From the NCBI RefSeq assembly GCF_015645095.1, contig NZ_JADOTW010000015.1, positions 40,319 through 104,318 on the forward strand: 64,000 bases of DNA, in the 5' to 3' direction. The notes beneath the pieces are model-generated. The model was not told the origin of the DNA and made no database searches. It saw only the letters and a program-made list of their open reading frames with translations. This stretch comes from Halomonas sp. 328 (GTDB lineage: Bacteria > Pseudomonadota > Gammaproteobacteria > Pseudomonadales > Halomonadaceae). Numbering within the stretch: the first letter of the stretch is position 1; every line of letters begins with the position of its first letter. Shown here piece by piece: positions 10,560 to 19,847 of this stretch. The translations under genes were made by a program, and so were the position numbers.

Positions 10560-11351
10560 TTATTCCCCTTTGAACTCTGGCTTGCGCTTTTCCATAAAGG
10601 CGCTGACGCCTTCCCGGTAGTCGCTGGTGCGGCCGGCCAGGCGCTGCAGGTCCCGCTCCAGGTCGAGCTGCTCGTCGAAGCCGTTGTCGTCGCTGGCGTG
10701 CAGGGCGCGCTTGATATAGGCCAGGCCCTGGGTGGGCTGGGTGGCCAGATGGCGGGCCAGGCTCAGGGCCTCGTCGGCCAGGGCCTCGTCGTCCACGCAG
10801 CGCCAGATCAGGCCCCACTGCTCGGCCTGTTCGGCGCCGAGCTTGTCGCCCAGCATGGCCAGCCCCTTGGCGCGGGCCATGCCCACCAGGCGCGGCAGGC
10901 TCCAGGTGCCGCCGGAGTCGGGAATCAGGCCGATCTTGCAGAAGGCCTGGATAAAGCTGGCGGAGCGCGCCGCCAGCACGATGTCGCAGGCCAGGGCGAT
11001 ATTGGCGCCGGCGCCGGCGGCCACGCCATTCACCGCACAGACGGTGGGGAAGGGCAGGTCACGCAGGGTGCGCAGCATGGGGTTGTAGCGCTTCTCCAGG
11101 GACTCGCCCAGGTCCGGCGCCTCGGCGCCGGGGGCCACGTTGCGGTCGGAGAGGTCCTGGCCGGCACAGAAGCCGCGACCGTTACCGGTCAGCAGCAGCA
11201 CGCGCACGCTCTTGTCCTGGCGCACCGCCTTGAGCGCCTCGCGCATGGCGGCGTGCATCTCGCCATTGAAGCTGTTGAGGCTGTCGGGACGGTTGAGGGT
11301 GATGCGGGCGATACCCGCGTCCACGGAATAGAGCAGGGGCTGATCGGTCAT
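10560..11351 (-). CDS. paaG: 1,2-epoxyphenylacetyl-CoA isomerase PaaG
   Basis: 263 residues of the crotonase family. It isomerises the ring epoxide to oxepin-CoA. The oxyanion-hole segment FCAGQDLSD is at about 61-69. The PaaG-type IGLIPDSGGTW (about 140-150) has Asp where hydratases have Glu, which supports an isomerase. It sits between paaF and paaH. Confidence 0.94.
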   Translation of the reverse strand: MTDQPLLYSVDAGIARITLNRPDSLNSFNGEMHAAMREALKAVRQDKSVRVLLLTGNGRGFCAGQDLSDRNVAPGAEAPDLGESLEKRYNPMLRTLRDLPFPTVCAVNGVAAGAGANIALACDIVLAARSASFIQAFCKIGLIPDSGGTWSLPRLVGMARAKGLAMLGDKLGAEQAEQWGLIWRCVDDEALADEALSLARHLATQPTQGLAYIKRALHASDDNGFDEQLDLERDLQRLAGRTSDYREGVSAFMEKRKPEFKGE

Positions 11352-11382
11352 GGCGCTGTCCTTCTGTCGTCAAAGCGGGGCG

Positions 11383-12156
11383 TTAGCGTCCGGTAAACTG
11401 GGCGCGACGTTTTTCCTGGAAGGCCTTGATGCCCTCCTCGCGATCGGCGGTGCCGGCCAGCACGGTAAAGGCGTGACGCTCGAAGCGCAGGCCGGTGGCC
11501 AGGTCGGTGTCCAGGGCCTTGTGCAGGGCCTCCTTGGCCAGGCGTACCGCCAGGGGGGCCTTCTCGGCGATGCGCTCGGCGATGGCGGTGGCGCGCTCGA
11601 CGGTCAGCTCCGGCGGGGTGATCTCGCTGATCAGTCCCGCTTCCAGGGCACGGCGGGCGGAGATCGGCTCGCCGGTCAGCACCATCTGGGTGGCCAGGGC
11701 CTGGCCCACCGCCCGCACCAGGCGCTGGGTACCGCCAGCGCCGGGCATGATGCCCAGATTGATCTCCGGCTGGCCGAACTTGGCGTCCTCGCCGGCGATA
11801 CGGATGTCCGCATGCATGGCCAGCTCGCAGCCGCCGCCCAGGGTGAAGCCGTTGATGGCGGCGACGATGGGCTTGGAGAAGCGGGCGATGGCGGCCCAGT
11901 GGCGCTGACGGGGATCGTCGAGCATGCCCACCAGGTCGCGCTCGGCCATCTCGTTGATATCGGCGCCGGCGGCGAAGGCGCGGCGGCTGCCGGTGAGCAC
12001 CACGGCGCGGATGGCATCATCCCGGTCGGCGCTGGCCAGCACCTCGGCCAGTTCGCCCAGCAGGGCCGTATTCAGGGCGTTGAGGGCCTCGGGGCGGTGC
12101 AGGGTGATACGCAGCACACCCCGCTGGGGGCCTTCGAGTTGCAGCAGATTCGGCAT
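11383..12156 (-). CDS. paaF: 2,3-dehydroadipyl-CoA hydratase PaaF
   Basis: 257 residues of crotonase fold. Both hydratase glutamates are present, Glu111 in GGGCELAM and Glu131 in GQPEINLGIMPGAGG, with the oxyanion loop AAGADI at 62-67. It hydrates 2,3-dehydroadipyl-CoA ahead of PaaH. It is first in the paaFGHIJK operon and has a promoter at 12217-12244. A second hydratase of the same type lies at 15029-15814. Confidence 0.93.
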   Translation of the reverse strand: MPNLLQLEGPQRGVLRITLHRPEALNALNTALLGELAEVLASADRDDAIRAVVLTGSRRAFAAGADINEMAERDLVGMLDDPRQRHWAAIARFSKPIVAAINGFTLGGGCELAMHADIRIAGEDAKFGQPEINLGIMPGAGGTQRLVRAVGQALATQMVLTGEPISARRALEAGLISEITPPELTVERATAIAERIAEKAPLAVRLAKEALHKALDTDLATGLRFERHAFTVLAGTADREEGIKAFQEKRRAQFTGR

Positions 12157-12216
12157 GGTTCCTCGATTCGGCTCGGATGCCGTGAAAGCGATACATAAAG
12201 AGCGATGATGACGTCG

Positions 12217-12271
12217 AGTATAGGAATTTTTTGATACGCATCAATGATGCATTTTCTCTATCCTTGTATCG
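12217..12271 (-). promoter_or_regulatory. paaF promoter with candidate PaaX operator
   Basis: On the minus strand, TTGATG (12239-12244) and TATACT (12217-12222) are 16 bases apart. Between them lies GCGTATCAAA (plus-strand TTTGATACGC, 12230-12239). TGATAC at 12232-12237 and GTATCG at 12266-12271 form a half-site pair 28 bases apart. A 13-bp palindrome GCATCAATGATGC (12238-12250) covers the -35. The PaaX assignment is inferred. Confidence 0.65.
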
Positions 12272-12465
12272 TGTTTCTCGAGGGTTGTAATAAAAACCTC
12301 GTAAAAACAGCCTCTTAATATCGCCCTTGTCGCTGGGTTTCCGGCCCTTATACCATGGTCGAAGGGGAGGGGGCTGACGAGTGATCTGGTGGTAAAACCC
12401 CGGAAAAACAGTCATGTGGCGATCGGGGTCGGGGAGTCGCACGGGGCGTCATTGGCCCGTGGCGA

Positions 12466-12515
12466 TTGATGTTTCGTTACGCTATGGATAGTCTTTGGAG
12501 ATATCGCGTATCAAA
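12466..12515 (+). promoter_or_regulatory. paaN promoter candidate with PaaX half-site
   Basis: TTGATG (12466-12471) and GATAGT (12487-12492) could serve as a weak promoter with a 15-base spacer. GCGTATCAAA (12506-12515) is the exact inverse of the motif in the paaF promoter and would lie just after the transcription start. The rest of the 12157-12542 gap is AT-rich near 12215-12330 and shows no gene. Confidence 0.5.
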
Positions 12516-12542
12516 ATATCCTCCCTGAGTCAGGAGTCCCCC

Positions 12543-14222
12543 ATGACCCAGCAAGCCCAGCAGTTCTTCGAGCGCCACCGTGACACCCTCGAGGGCGCCG
12601 TCCAGGCCATCCACTCCCGCGAGTTCTGGACCCCCTATTCCGAGAGCCTCAAGAAGTACGACGAGGAAGCCGTCAAGAACGCGCCGGCCGCCTTCGAGGC
12701 GCTGTGCAAGCAGCACTTCACCCTGGCCAGCCCCGGCGCCACCAAGCGCGTCGGTGCCGAGGTCTCCCCCTACGGCTTCGAGCTGGGCATCACCTATGAC
12801 CAGCCCGACACCGCGGCGCTGATCGATGCCATGCAGGCGGCCATGCCCGCCTGGCGCGACGCCGGTGCCCAGGCGCGGGTCGGCGTCTGCCTGGAGATCC
12901 TGGCGCGCCTCAATGCCCAGAGCCCGCTGATCGGCCAGGCAGTGATGCACACCAGTGGCCAGGCGCCGATGATGGCCTTCCAGGCCGGCGCCCCCCACGC
13001 CCAGGATCGCGGCCTGGAAGCCGTCACCTATGCCTGGCAGGCCATGGCTCAGGTGCCGGAGACCGCCCAGTGGGTCAAGCCCCAGGGCAAGCACGGCCCG
13101 CTGGTGATGAACAAGCGCTTCCATATCGTGCCCCGCGGCATCTCCCTGGTGGTGGCCTGCTCCACCTTCCCCACCTGGAACACCTACCCGGGCCTGTTCG
13201 CCAGCCTGGCCACCGGCAACCCGGTGGTGATCAAGCCCCACCCGGGCGCCATCCTGCCGGTGGCGATGACCGTCAAGATCGCCCAGGACGTGCTCAGCGA
13301 GGCGGGCTTCGACCCGGCCCTGGTGGCCCTGGCCCCGGACAGCCTCGAGGCACCGGTGACCAAGGAGCTGGCCCTGAACCCGTCGGTCAAGCTGATCGAC
13401 TTCACCGGTTCCAACGCCTTCGGCGAGTGGCTCGAGCAGAACGCCACCCAGGCCCAGGTGTTCACCGAGAAGGCCGGCATCAACAGCGTGATCATCGATA
13501 GCGTCGCCGACCTCAAGGCGGTGACCCGCAACCTGGCCTTCACCCTGAGCCTCTACTCCGGCCAGATGTGCACCACCACCCAGGCGATCTACGTGCCCAA
13601 GGGCGGCATCGAGACCGCCGACGGCCACATGAGCTTCGATCAGGTGGCCGGGGCCCTGGCCAAGGCCGTGGAGAAGTTCCTCGGCGATAACGACCGCGCC
13701 TGCGCCGTGCTGGGCGCCATCCAGGCGCCGGCCACCGCCGAGCGTATCGAGGCCTGCCGCGAGCTGGGCGAGGTGCTGCTGGACAGCGAGGCCCGCGAGC
13801 ATCCGCAGTTCCCCAAGGCGCGCATCCGCACCCCGCTGCTGCTCAAGGTGGACGCCAGCCAGCGCGACGCCTTCAGCGAGGAGCGCTTCGGCCCGATCAG
13901 CTTCGTGATCGCCACCGACAGCACCGCCCACAGCATCGAGCTGGCCCGGGAAGTGATCACCGAGAAGGGCGCCATCACCCTCGGCGCCTACACCACCGAT
14001 GAGACCGTGGCGGAGCAGTTCGAGCAGCTGGCCATGGACGTGGCCGCGCCCCTGTCGCTGAACCTGGACGGTGGCGTCTTCGTCAACCAGTCCGCGGCCT
14101 TCAGCGACTTCCACGCCACCGGCGGCAACCCGGCGGCCAACGCCTCCCTGTGCGACCAGGCCTTCGTGACCCGGCGTTTCGTGGTGGTGCAGAGCCGTCG
14201 CCACGCCCCGGCCGAGGCCTGA
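12543..14222 (+). CDS. paaN: PaaN-type ring-cleavage aldehyde dehydrogenase
   Basis: 559 residues. This is an aldehyde dehydrogenase of the stand-alone PaaN type, thought to oxidise the semialdehyde formed after oxepin-CoA ring opening. Cys343 in YSGQMCTTTQ is the nucleophile and Glu309 in FTEKAG the general base. Unlike the roughly 680-residue PaaZ fusion, it has no C-terminal MaoC hydratase domain. The ATG at 12543 follows AGGAG; an upstream in-frame ATG at 12495 lacks one. The gene is divergent from paaF and heads an operon with paaY and a crotonase. Confidence 0.9.
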   Translation: MTQQAQQFFERHRDTLEGAVQAIHSREFWTPYSESLKKYDEEAVKNAPAAFEALCKQHFTLASPGATKRVGAEVSPYGFELGITYDQPDTAALIDAMQAAMPAWRDAGAQARVGVCLEILARLNAQSPLIGQAVMHTSGQAPMMAFQAGAPHAQDRGLEAVTYAWQAMAQVPETAQWVKPQGKHGPLVMNKRFHIVPRGISLVVACSTFPTWNTYPGLFASLATGNPVVIKPHPGAILPVAMTVKIAQDVLSEAGFDPALVALAPDSLEAPVTKELALNPSVKLIDFTGSNAFGEWLEQNATQAQVFTEKAGINSVIIDSVADLKAVTRNLAFTLSLYSGQMCTTTQAIYVPKGGIETADGHMSFDQVAGALAKAVEKFLGDNDRACAVLGAIQAPATAERIEACRELGEVLLDSEAREHPQFPKARIRTPLLLKVDASQRDAFSEERFGPISFVIATDSTAHSIELAREVITEKGAITLGAYTTDETVAEQFEQLAMDVAAPLSLNLDGGVFVNQSAAFSDFHATGGNPAANASLCDQAFVTRRFVVVQSRRHAPAEA

Positions 14223-14238
14223 GGGTAACCGATGCCTG

Positions 14239-14266
14239 CGTTAGCCCGTCCCGAGACGGGCTAACG
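14239..14266. terminator. Perfect hairpin after paaN
   Basis: A perfect 12-bp stem (CGTTAGCCCGTC paired with GACGGGCTAACG) has a 4-base loop. There is no T run, so it may act as a partial terminator or an mRNA stabiliser. Confidence 0.55.
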
Positions 14267-14282
14267 TGACCTGTTAGCCTCA

Positions 14283-14370
14283 GGGCTATCGCAGTTGGAC
14301 TGGCTTGAGGGGCCTTGCCCCCAGGAAAGCCCCGAGCCTCAAAGCGGAAGGTTGCAAACTGCGATAGCCC
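14283..14370. repeat. 14-bp inverted repeat enclosing a relic of the dispersed repeat
   Basis: GGGCTATCGCAGTT (14283-14296) and AACTGCGATAGCCC (14357-14370) are perfect inverse copies. The interior GCCTTGCCCCCAGG followed by GCCCCGAGCCTCAA resembles one arm of the element seen at 26028-26055. Confidence 0.7.
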
Positions 14371-14396
14371 CGCTTTTAGCCTAAGGAGTTCCCACC

Positions 14397-15032
14397 ATGC
14401 CCTGCTATCGCCTCGAGGGAGTCACCCCGGTGGTGCATCCCAGCGCCTATGTTCACCCCACCGCGGTGCTGATCGGCGACGTCATCGTCGGCCCCAACTG
14501 CTATGTGGGACCCGGTGCCGTGATGCGCGGCGACTTTGGCCAACTGGTGCTGGAGGAGGGGGCCAACCTGCAGGACACCTGCGTGATGCACGGCTTCCCC
14601 GGCTGCGTCACCAAGGTGGAGCAGGACGGTCATATCGGCCATGGCGCCGTGCTGCATGGCTGCGTGATCAAGCGTGACGCCATGGTCGGCATGAACGCCG
14701 TGGTGATGGATGGCGCCGTGATCGGCGAGCGCTCCATCGTCGCCGCCGCCGCCTTCGTCAAGGCCGGCTTCGAATGCCCGCCCCAGTCCCTGGTGCTGGG
14801 CTCCCCGGCCCAGGTCAAGCGTGAGCTCAGCGACCAGGAAGTGGCCTGGAAGCAGCAGGGCACCCGGGAGTATCAGCGCCTGGTGGGGCGCTGCCGGGAG
14901 CAGATGGAGGCCTGCGAGCCGCTCAGCGAGCTCGATGCCGACCGCCCGAGTCTCGATGCCGGCAGCACCGCGCCCAAGGGCACGACCCATGCCCCCAAGA
15001 GCCAGCGTCAAAATAGCGAGGAAAGCGCATGA
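14397..15032 (+). CDS. paaY: Hexapeptide-repeat thioesterase PaaY
   Basis: 211 residues. A left-handed beta helix (repeats such as IGDVIV, VGPGAV, IGHGAV) with metal-binding His residues (VMHGFPG, HIGHG) gives the gamma-carbonic-anhydrase fold of PaaY. In characterised bacteria PaaY hydrolyses ring-hydroxylated or oxepin-derived CoA esters and protects the pathway. The last 30 or so residues form a polar, low-complexity tail. AAGGAG precedes the ATG, and the stop overlaps the next gene by 4 bases. Confidence 0.92.
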   Translation: MPCYRLEGVTPVVHPSAYVHPTAVLIGDVIVGPNCYVGPGAVMRGDFGQLVLEEGANLQDTCVMHGFPGCVTKVEQDGHIGHGAVLHGCVIKRDAMVGMNAVVMDGAVIGERSIVAAAAFVKAGFECPPQSLVLGSPAQVKRELSDQEVAWKQQGTREYQRLVGRCREQMEACEPLSELDADRPSLDAGSTAPKGTTHAPKSQRQNSEESA

Positions 15033-15814
15033 GTTACGACTATCTCCAGGTGACCCGCCAGGGGCGGGTCGGGGTGATCCGCCTGGATCGTCCCCAGGCC
15101 TATAACGCCCTGTGCAACGGCCTGGTGGCCGAGCTGGGTCGGGCCCTGGATGCCTTCGATGCGGATGCCGAGATCGGCGCCATCGTGCTGACCGGGGGCG
15201 ACAAGGTGTTCGCCGCCGGGGCCGATATCGGCGAGATGCTCGACCGGGACATGGCCGGCCTGCAGGCCGAGGACTTCCCCTTCGCCGCGGATGGCGGCTG
15301 GGCGGCCCTGGAGCGCTGCCGTACCCCGGTGGTGGCGGCGGTGGCCGGTTACGCCCTGGGCGGTGGCTGCGAGATGGCCATGGCCTGCGACCTGATCCTG
15401 GCCGCCGATAGCGCCAAGTTCGGCCAGCCCGAGGTGAAGATCGGCACCATGCCCGGCGCCGGCGGCACCCAGCGCCTGGTGCGCGCCATCGGCAAGGCCA
15501 AGGCCATGGAATTGTGCCTGACCGGGCGCATGATGGACGCCGAGGAGGCCGAGCGCGCCGGCCTGGTGTGCCGGGTGGTGCCCGCCGGCGAGCTCGAGGC
15601 CGAGGCCCTGGCCCTGGCCACCACCATCGCCGGACACTCGGCGCCGGTGGTGCGGCTGATTCGCGAGTCGGTGAACCAGGCCTTCGAGAGCCCGCTGCAG
15701 GCGGGGCTGACCTTCGAGCGCCGCGCCTTCCAGAGCACCTTCGCCTTCGAGGATCGCCGGGAGGGCATGACCGCCTTCGCCGAGAAGCGCAAGCCCAGCT
15801 TCCGGCACAAATAA
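15029..15814 (+). CDS. Enoyl-CoA hydratase, second PaaF-like crotonase
   Basis: 261 residues. Glu115 (GGGCEMAM) and Glu135 ([15 protein letters not shown]) match a true hydratase, and the oxyanion loop is at 62-67. It is close to PaaF at 11383-12156 but belongs to the paaN-paaY transcript and starts inside the paaY stop (ATGA). It could be a redundant dehydroadipyl-CoA hydratase or the separate hydratase that PaaN lacks; the sequence does not decide this. Confidence 0.9.
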   Translation: MSYDYLQVTRQGRVGVIRLDRPQAYNALCNGLVAELGRALDAFDADAEIGAIVLTGGDKVFAAGADIGEMLDRDMAGLQAEDFPFAADGGWAALERCRTPVVAAVAGYALGGGCEMAMACDLILAADSAKFGQPEVKIGTMPGAGGTQRLVRAIGKAKAMELCLTGRMMDAEEAERAGLVCRVVPAGELEAEALALATTIAGHSAPVVRLIRESVNQAFESPLQAGLTFERRAFQSTFAFEDRREGMTAFAEKRKPSFRHK

Positions 15815-15834
15815 GCCGGGCCCCGCACGAAAAA

Positions 15835-15868
15835 CGCCCGCCGGCGATGATGCCGGCGGGCGTTTTTT
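15835..15868. terminator. Bidirectional terminator between the hydratase and paaX
   Basis: An 11-bp perfect GC-rich stem (15835-15845 with 15852-15862) has a GATGAT loop. It is flanked by five A on the left and six T on the right, so it serves both convergent transcripts. Confidence 0.93.
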
Positions 15869-15893
15869 ATGGAGGCTCGATCCGACTTGAGGG

Positions 15894-16820
15894 TCAGTCC
15901 AGGCCGCCGAAGCGCTGGTAGAAGCTGGCGGCGGGGGCGGGCAGGGGCCCTTCGGCGGTCTCCAGGTGACGGTCGAGCCAGCGCTCGGCGCCCCGGTAGA
16001 TCTCCCGATAGATGTTGCGGCACAGCTGGCGGGCGTTGCGGCCCTCCCAGGCGGTGGGCAGCAGCTCCTCGGGGAGCTGGGGGTCGCGCAGCTGCACCTT
16101 GCGGTACTCGTGGATCAGCAGGGTGCGGGCGATAAAGGCGTCCTGGTCGCCGAGGGTGTGGCCCTCGCTGAGCGCCTTCCAGAGCGGGCGGAACTGGGCC
16201 AGGAAACGGCTGTAGCTCTCGGCCAGCTGGTCCAGGTTCCAGCTCTCGCGCACCTGCAGGCGTAGCGCCTTGGGAGCCAGGGGTTCGCTGGCCTCGCTAT
16301 GCAGGACGATGGTCTCTTCCGCCACGCCCAGCTCCTGGAGCACGCCCAGGGCCTCGCTGCGGTGCATGCGCGGGTGGGCGAGCACGCCATTGGCGAAGGC
16401 GCCGAAGCCGAGCCATTCCAGCTCCTCCTTGGCCTTGGTGCGTTCCGCGGTCGCCAGCTGGCTGAGGAAGACCAGGGTCCAGCCGCCGTCCCAGGCTTCG
16501 CCATTGCCGTAGTAGACCCGCTTGAAGGCCTGCTCGAAGCGGCGCCGACCGGGGCCGCTGAGGCTGTAGTAGCTGCGTCGGCCGGTCTTCTCGCCCTGCA
16601 GCCAGGTCTCCCGGGTCAGGCGGTAGACCGAGGTGCGCACCAGGCGCTCGTTGATGCCGATGGGCTCCAGCAGCTGGGAGATGCTGCCCAGCCAGACGGT
16701 GCCGCCGCGGGGCACGATGGCGTCGCCGTAGAGGGTGACAATCAGCGAGCCGGAGCGCAGCGGGCGCCGGTTCTGGAAACTCTCGATCAAAGAGGCGACA
16801 CACTCGGTAGCTGACATCAT
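15894..16820 (-). CDS. paaX: Phenylacetate-responsive transcriptional repressor PaaX
   Basis: 308 residues. The N-terminal winged-helix part contains SGSLIVTLYGDAIVPRGG and INERLVRTSVYRL. The C-terminus ends with the family signature LPAPAASFYQRFGGLD. The region DPQLPEELLPTAW also matches PaaX. It represses paa promoters until phenylacetyl-CoA binds. Two adjacent ATGs (16820, 16817) both lack a good Shine-Dalgarno. The gene converges on the paaN operon and may control itself through 16886-16925. Confidence 0.95.
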   Translation of the reverse strand: MMSATECVASLIESFQNRRPLRSGSLIVTLYGDAIVPRGGTVWLGSISQLLEPIGINERLVRTSVYRLTRETWLQGEKTGRRSYYSLSGPGRRRFEQAFKRVYYGNGEAWDGGWTLVFLSQLATAERTKAKEELEWLGFGAFANGVLAHPRMHRSEALGVLQELGVAEETIVLHSEASEPLAPKALRLQVRESWNLDQLAESYSRFLAQFRPLWKALSEGHTLGDQDAFIARTLLIHEYRKVQLRDPQLPEELLPTAWEGRNARQLCRNIYREIYRGAERWLDRHLETAEGPLPAPAASFYQRFGGLD

Positions 16821-16885
16821 GACATTCTGGTCTTTATTGGAGTTGGTATAGAGTTTAACGATTCCAATAGTTTGGCGCCGACAAA

Positions 16886-16925
16886 CCCGTATCACAGGGG
16901 AAGAACCACGCTAACATGATACGGG
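16886..16925. promoter_or_regulatory. Candidate PaaX site upstream of paaX
   Basis: CCCGTATCA (16886-16894) and TGATACGGG (16917-16925) are a perfect 9-bp inverted repeat separated by 22 bases. They share TGATACG with the paaF and paaN control regions. The half-sites point outward here, unlike at the other promoters. Confidence 0.5.
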
Positions 16926-16956
16926 AGTGTGGCGGTATCTATCTTTCGCAGTGGGG

Positions 16957-18423
16957 TTAAGCGCGGCGGGCCAGGCGCAGCCCGGGCAGCACCAGCAGGG
17001 CGGCCAGCAGCCAGGCAGGCCAGCTGCCGGTGCGGGTGAAGGGCGTCAGGCCCTGCATGCCCTGCACCTCGCCCACCAGGCTGGCCACCTCGAACTGGGG
17101 GGCCCGATCCACCAACCGGCCCTGGGGATCGATCAGGGCGGTGATGCCATTGCTGGTGGCGCGCATCACGTAGCGGCCGTTCTCCAGGGCCCGCAGGCGG
17201 GCCATCTGCAGGTGCTGCTGGGGGCCGATGGAGGCGCCGAACCAGGTGTCATTGGAGACGGTGAGCAGGATGTCCGCATCGCGGGCGCGGCTGGCCACCA
17301 GGTCGGGGTAGATGATCTCGTAGCAGATGGCGTTGCCCAGGGTGAGGCCGGCGGCGCGCATGGGGGCCTGGCGGTCGGGGCCCGGGTGCAGCGCCGGCAT
17401 GGGCAGGTCGAAGAAGGCGATGGCGCCGCGCAGCAGGCCCTCCAGGGGCAGGTACTCGCCGAAGGGCACCAGGTGCGCCTTGCGGTATTCGCCCTCCACC
17501 TCGCCCAGGCCCACCACGGCGTTGTAATAGCGGTTGTCGGCGTCGCGCTGCAGGATGCCGCTGAGCAGGGCGGTGTTCGGGGCCAGGTTGGACTGCACCC
17601 GTTCGAAGATCGGCCGGGCCTGATCCTCGAACATCGGCAACGCCGCCTCGGGCCAGACGATCAAGTCGATGTCGTCGTCCTGCTCCAGGGTCAGGCGGCT
17701 ATAGGTGTTGGCCGCCACCCGCTGGCCCTCCGGGGTCCATTTGATCAACTGATCCAGGTTGCCCTGCAGCAGGGCGACCCGGCGGGGCTCGCCGGTCGGT
17801 TCGCTCCACTGGCGGGGCAGTACCAGCACGGCCAGCCAGAGCACGGCGACGATGGCCCCGGCGGCCCAGCGCCGGCGCAGCAGTTCGACCCCCAGGCTGC
17901 CGGTGAGGGCGGTGATCAGCGACAGCAGGTAGACCCCGCCGATGGGGGCCCAGGGGGCCAGGGGCGAGTCGACCTGGGCACTTCCCAGCAACAGCCAGGG
18001 GAAGCCGGTGAAGGCGTAGGTGCGCAGCACCTCGCCCAGCACCCAGGCGCCGGCGAAGCCGAAGGCGGCGAGCCGTGGCCCGGTCAGGCGCCGGTAGAGC
18101 CAGAAGGTGACGGCGTGGAAGAGCGCCAGGCCGGTGACGAAGAGGCCGGTCAGGAAGAGCGCCAGGGGCACCCCGGTGTAGCCGTAGTCGTGGATCGACA
18201 CATAGACCCAGGAGGCGCCGCTGCCGAACAGGCCGAGGCCATAGCACCAGCCCTTCATGGCCGCCTGGCCCGGGGTCAGGGCATGGATGCCCAGGTACAT
18301 CAGGCCGGCGGCCACCGGGCCCAGCCACCAGAGCTCGAAGGGGGAGGCGGTGAGGGTGGTCAGGCCCCCGGCCAGCAGGGCCAGCAGATAGGCGTGCCAG
18401 GGGAGCAGGCGCAACTCGCTCAT
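16957..18423 (-). CDS. lnt: Apolipoprotein N-acyltransferase
   Basis: 488 residues. It adds the third acyl chain to outer-membrane lipoproteins in the inner membrane. Several N-terminal membrane segments precede a nitrilase-like periplasmic domain with the expected Glu in VWPEAALPMF, Lys in RKAHLVPFGEYLPL and Cys in NAICYEIIYPDLV, and there is a C-terminal membrane anchor. AAGGAA precedes the ATG. It is last of the usual ybeZ-ybeY-corC-lnt block. Confidence 0.96.
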   Translation of the reverse strand: MSELRLLPWHAYLLALLAGGLTTLTASPFELWWLGPVAAGLMYLGIHALTPGQAAMKGWCYGLGLFGSGASWVYVSIHDYGYTGVPLALFLTGLFVTGLALFHAVTFWLYRRLTGPRLAAFGFAGAWVLGEVLRTYAFTGFPWLLLGSAQVDSPLAPWAPIGGVYLLSLITALTGSLGVELLRRRWAAGAIVAVLWLAVLVLPRQWSEPTGEPRRVALLQGNLDQLIKWTPEGQRVAANTYSRLTLEQDDDIDLIVWPEAALPMFEDQARPIFERVQSNLAPNTALLSGILQRDADNRYYNAVVGLGEVEGEYRKAHLVPFGEYLPLEGLLRGAIAFFDLPMPALHPGPDRQAPMRAAGLTLGNAICYEIIYPDLVASRARDADILLTVSNDTWFGASIGPQQHLQMARLRALENGRYVMRATSNGITALIDPQGRLVDRAPQFEVASLVGEVQGMQGLTPFTRTGSWPAWLLAALLVLPGLRLARRA

Positions 18424-18465
18424 CGATGCGTTCCTTGTCGAAGATGATTCCTTGGTGGCGCCGGG

Positions 18466-19332
18466 TCAGTCGTCCTCGGCCTCGCAGGGTTCCGCCTGAA
18501 GCAGGCGGATGCGGCGATTGTCCGCGTTGAGCACGGTGAAGCGCCAGCCGCCCAGGTCGGTGAACTCGCCGCGCCGGGGCAGGTGGCCGAAGCGCTGCAT
18601 CACCAGGCCCCCCAGGGTATCGAATTCCTCGTCGGGGAAGCGGGTCTCGAAGCGCTCGTTGAAGTCCTCGATGGGGGTCAGGGCGCGGATGGCGAAGCGC
18701 CCCTCGCCCAGCTCGCGAATATCCTCCTCCTCGTCGATATCGTGCTCGTCCTCGATATCGCCGACGATCTGCTCGAGGATGTCCTCGATGGTCACGATGC
18801 CTGCGGTGCCGCCGTATTCGTCCACCACCACCGCCATATGGTTGTGGGTGTCGCGGAACTCCTTGAGCAGGCTGTTGAGTCGCTTGGACTCCGGCACGAA
18901 CATCGCCGGGCGCAGCACCTGGCGCAGGTCGAGGCCGTCGCGCTCCTCCGAGGTGCGGCACAGCAGCGGCAGCAGGTCCTTGACCAGCAGGATACCGAGC
19001 ACCTCGTCGAGGTTCTCGCCCACCACCGGATAGCGGGAGTGACCGGTTTCGAGGATCACCGGCAGGTAATCCTCCAGGGGCTGGTCGATGGCGATGGCGG
19101 TGACCTGGGAGCGGGGGATCAGGACCTCGCGGACCTGCTGGTCATTGATCTGCAGGGCGCCCTCGATGATGGTCAGGGCATCCTGCTCCAGGCGCAGGCG
19201 GGAGCCGGCTTCGCGCAGGAAGAGCAGCAGCTCGTCCCGGGAACTGGGCTCGTCGTTATCGGGGGAAAAGGCGCTGAACAACTTATCGAGCCAGGACTTG
19301 TTGCCCTGGCTACTCGATCGGTCTTCGCTCAT
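18466..19332 (-). CDS. corC: CorC/HlyC-type CBS-domain protein
   Basis: 288 residues. Two CBS domains ([19 protein letters not shown] and [19 protein letters not shown] regions) are followed by a C-terminal CorC_HlyC domain. The protein has no membrane segments and is linked to magnesium or cobalt efflux in enterobacteria. Its ATG overlaps the ybeY stop by 4 bases and lnt follows after 42 bases. Confidence 0.94.
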   Translation of the reverse strand: MSEDRSSSQGNKSWLDKLFSAFSPDNDEPSSRDELLLFLREAGSRLRLEQDALTIIEGALQINDQQVREVLIPRSQVTAIAIDQPLEDYLPVILETGHSRYPVVGENLDEVLGILLVKDLLPLLCRTSEERDGLDLRQVLRPAMFVPESKRLNSLLKEFRDTHNHMAVVVDEYGGTAGIVTIEDILEQIVGDIEDEHDIDEEEDIRELGEGRFAIRALTPIEDFNERFETRFPDEEFDTLGGLVMQRFGHLPRRGEFTDLGGWRFTVLNADNRRIRLLQAEPCEAEDD

Positions 19333-19847
19333 GCGTCGGGTCTCGTGTCCTCGATAGAAGGCGCGCCGGGCGCCGGGTCGGATGCCGTGTAGGGGTCCGG
19401 GAAGCCCAGCTCGGCGAGGAGGGTCACCTCCAGGGCTTCCATGCGTTCGGCCTCGTCATCCTCTATGTGGTCATGGCCCAGCAGATGCAAGGTGCCGTGC
19501 ACCACCATATGAGCGTAGTGAGCCACCAGCGGCTTGTCCTGCTCGTCGGCCTCGCGGGCCACCACCGCATGGCAGATCACCAGGTCGCCGAGCAGCGGCA
19601 GGCTGACCCCCGGCGGGCTCTCGAAGGGGAAGGAGAGCACATTGGTCGGCGTGTCCTTGCCGCGGTAGTCGCGGTTGAGGGCCTGGCTCTCCTCGCCATC
19701 GACGAAGCGCACCGTCAGTTCGTGATCGGCGGCCTCGGGGAAATGGGCCAGCACGGCGCCGACCCAGGCGGCCAATTGACCCTCATCGGGCAGGCTGGCC
19801 CGGGCGTCGGCGTCGGTCACGGCCACCTGGCGGTCGATCTCGCTCAT
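19329..19847 (-). CDS. ybeY: Endoribonuclease YbeY
   Basis: 172 residues. The zinc-binding motif [11 protein letters not shown] (His-3x-His-5x-His) identifies the rRNA-maturation and quality-control endonuclease. ATGA overlaps link it to ybeZ upstream and corC downstream. Confidence 0.96.
   Translation of the reverse strand: MSEIDRQVAVTDADARASLPDEGQLAAWVGAVLAHFPEAADHELTVRFVDGEESQALNRDYRGKDTPTNVLSFPFESPPGVSLPLLGDLVICHAVVAREADEQDKPLVAHYAHMVVHGTLHLLGHDHIEDDEAERMEALEVTLLAELGFPDPYTASDPAPGAPSIEDTRPDA

Noticed and set aside
12477..14204. A 575-codon antisense frame opposite paaN
   Set aside because: Same length as the real gene but low-complexity translation and no recognisable domain; paaN has catalytic motifs and a Shine-Dalgarno.
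14397..15032. PaaY as an ordinary gamma carbonic anhydrase
   Set aside because: The fold is the same, but the position in a paa operon and the PaaY-like sequence favour the thioesterase.
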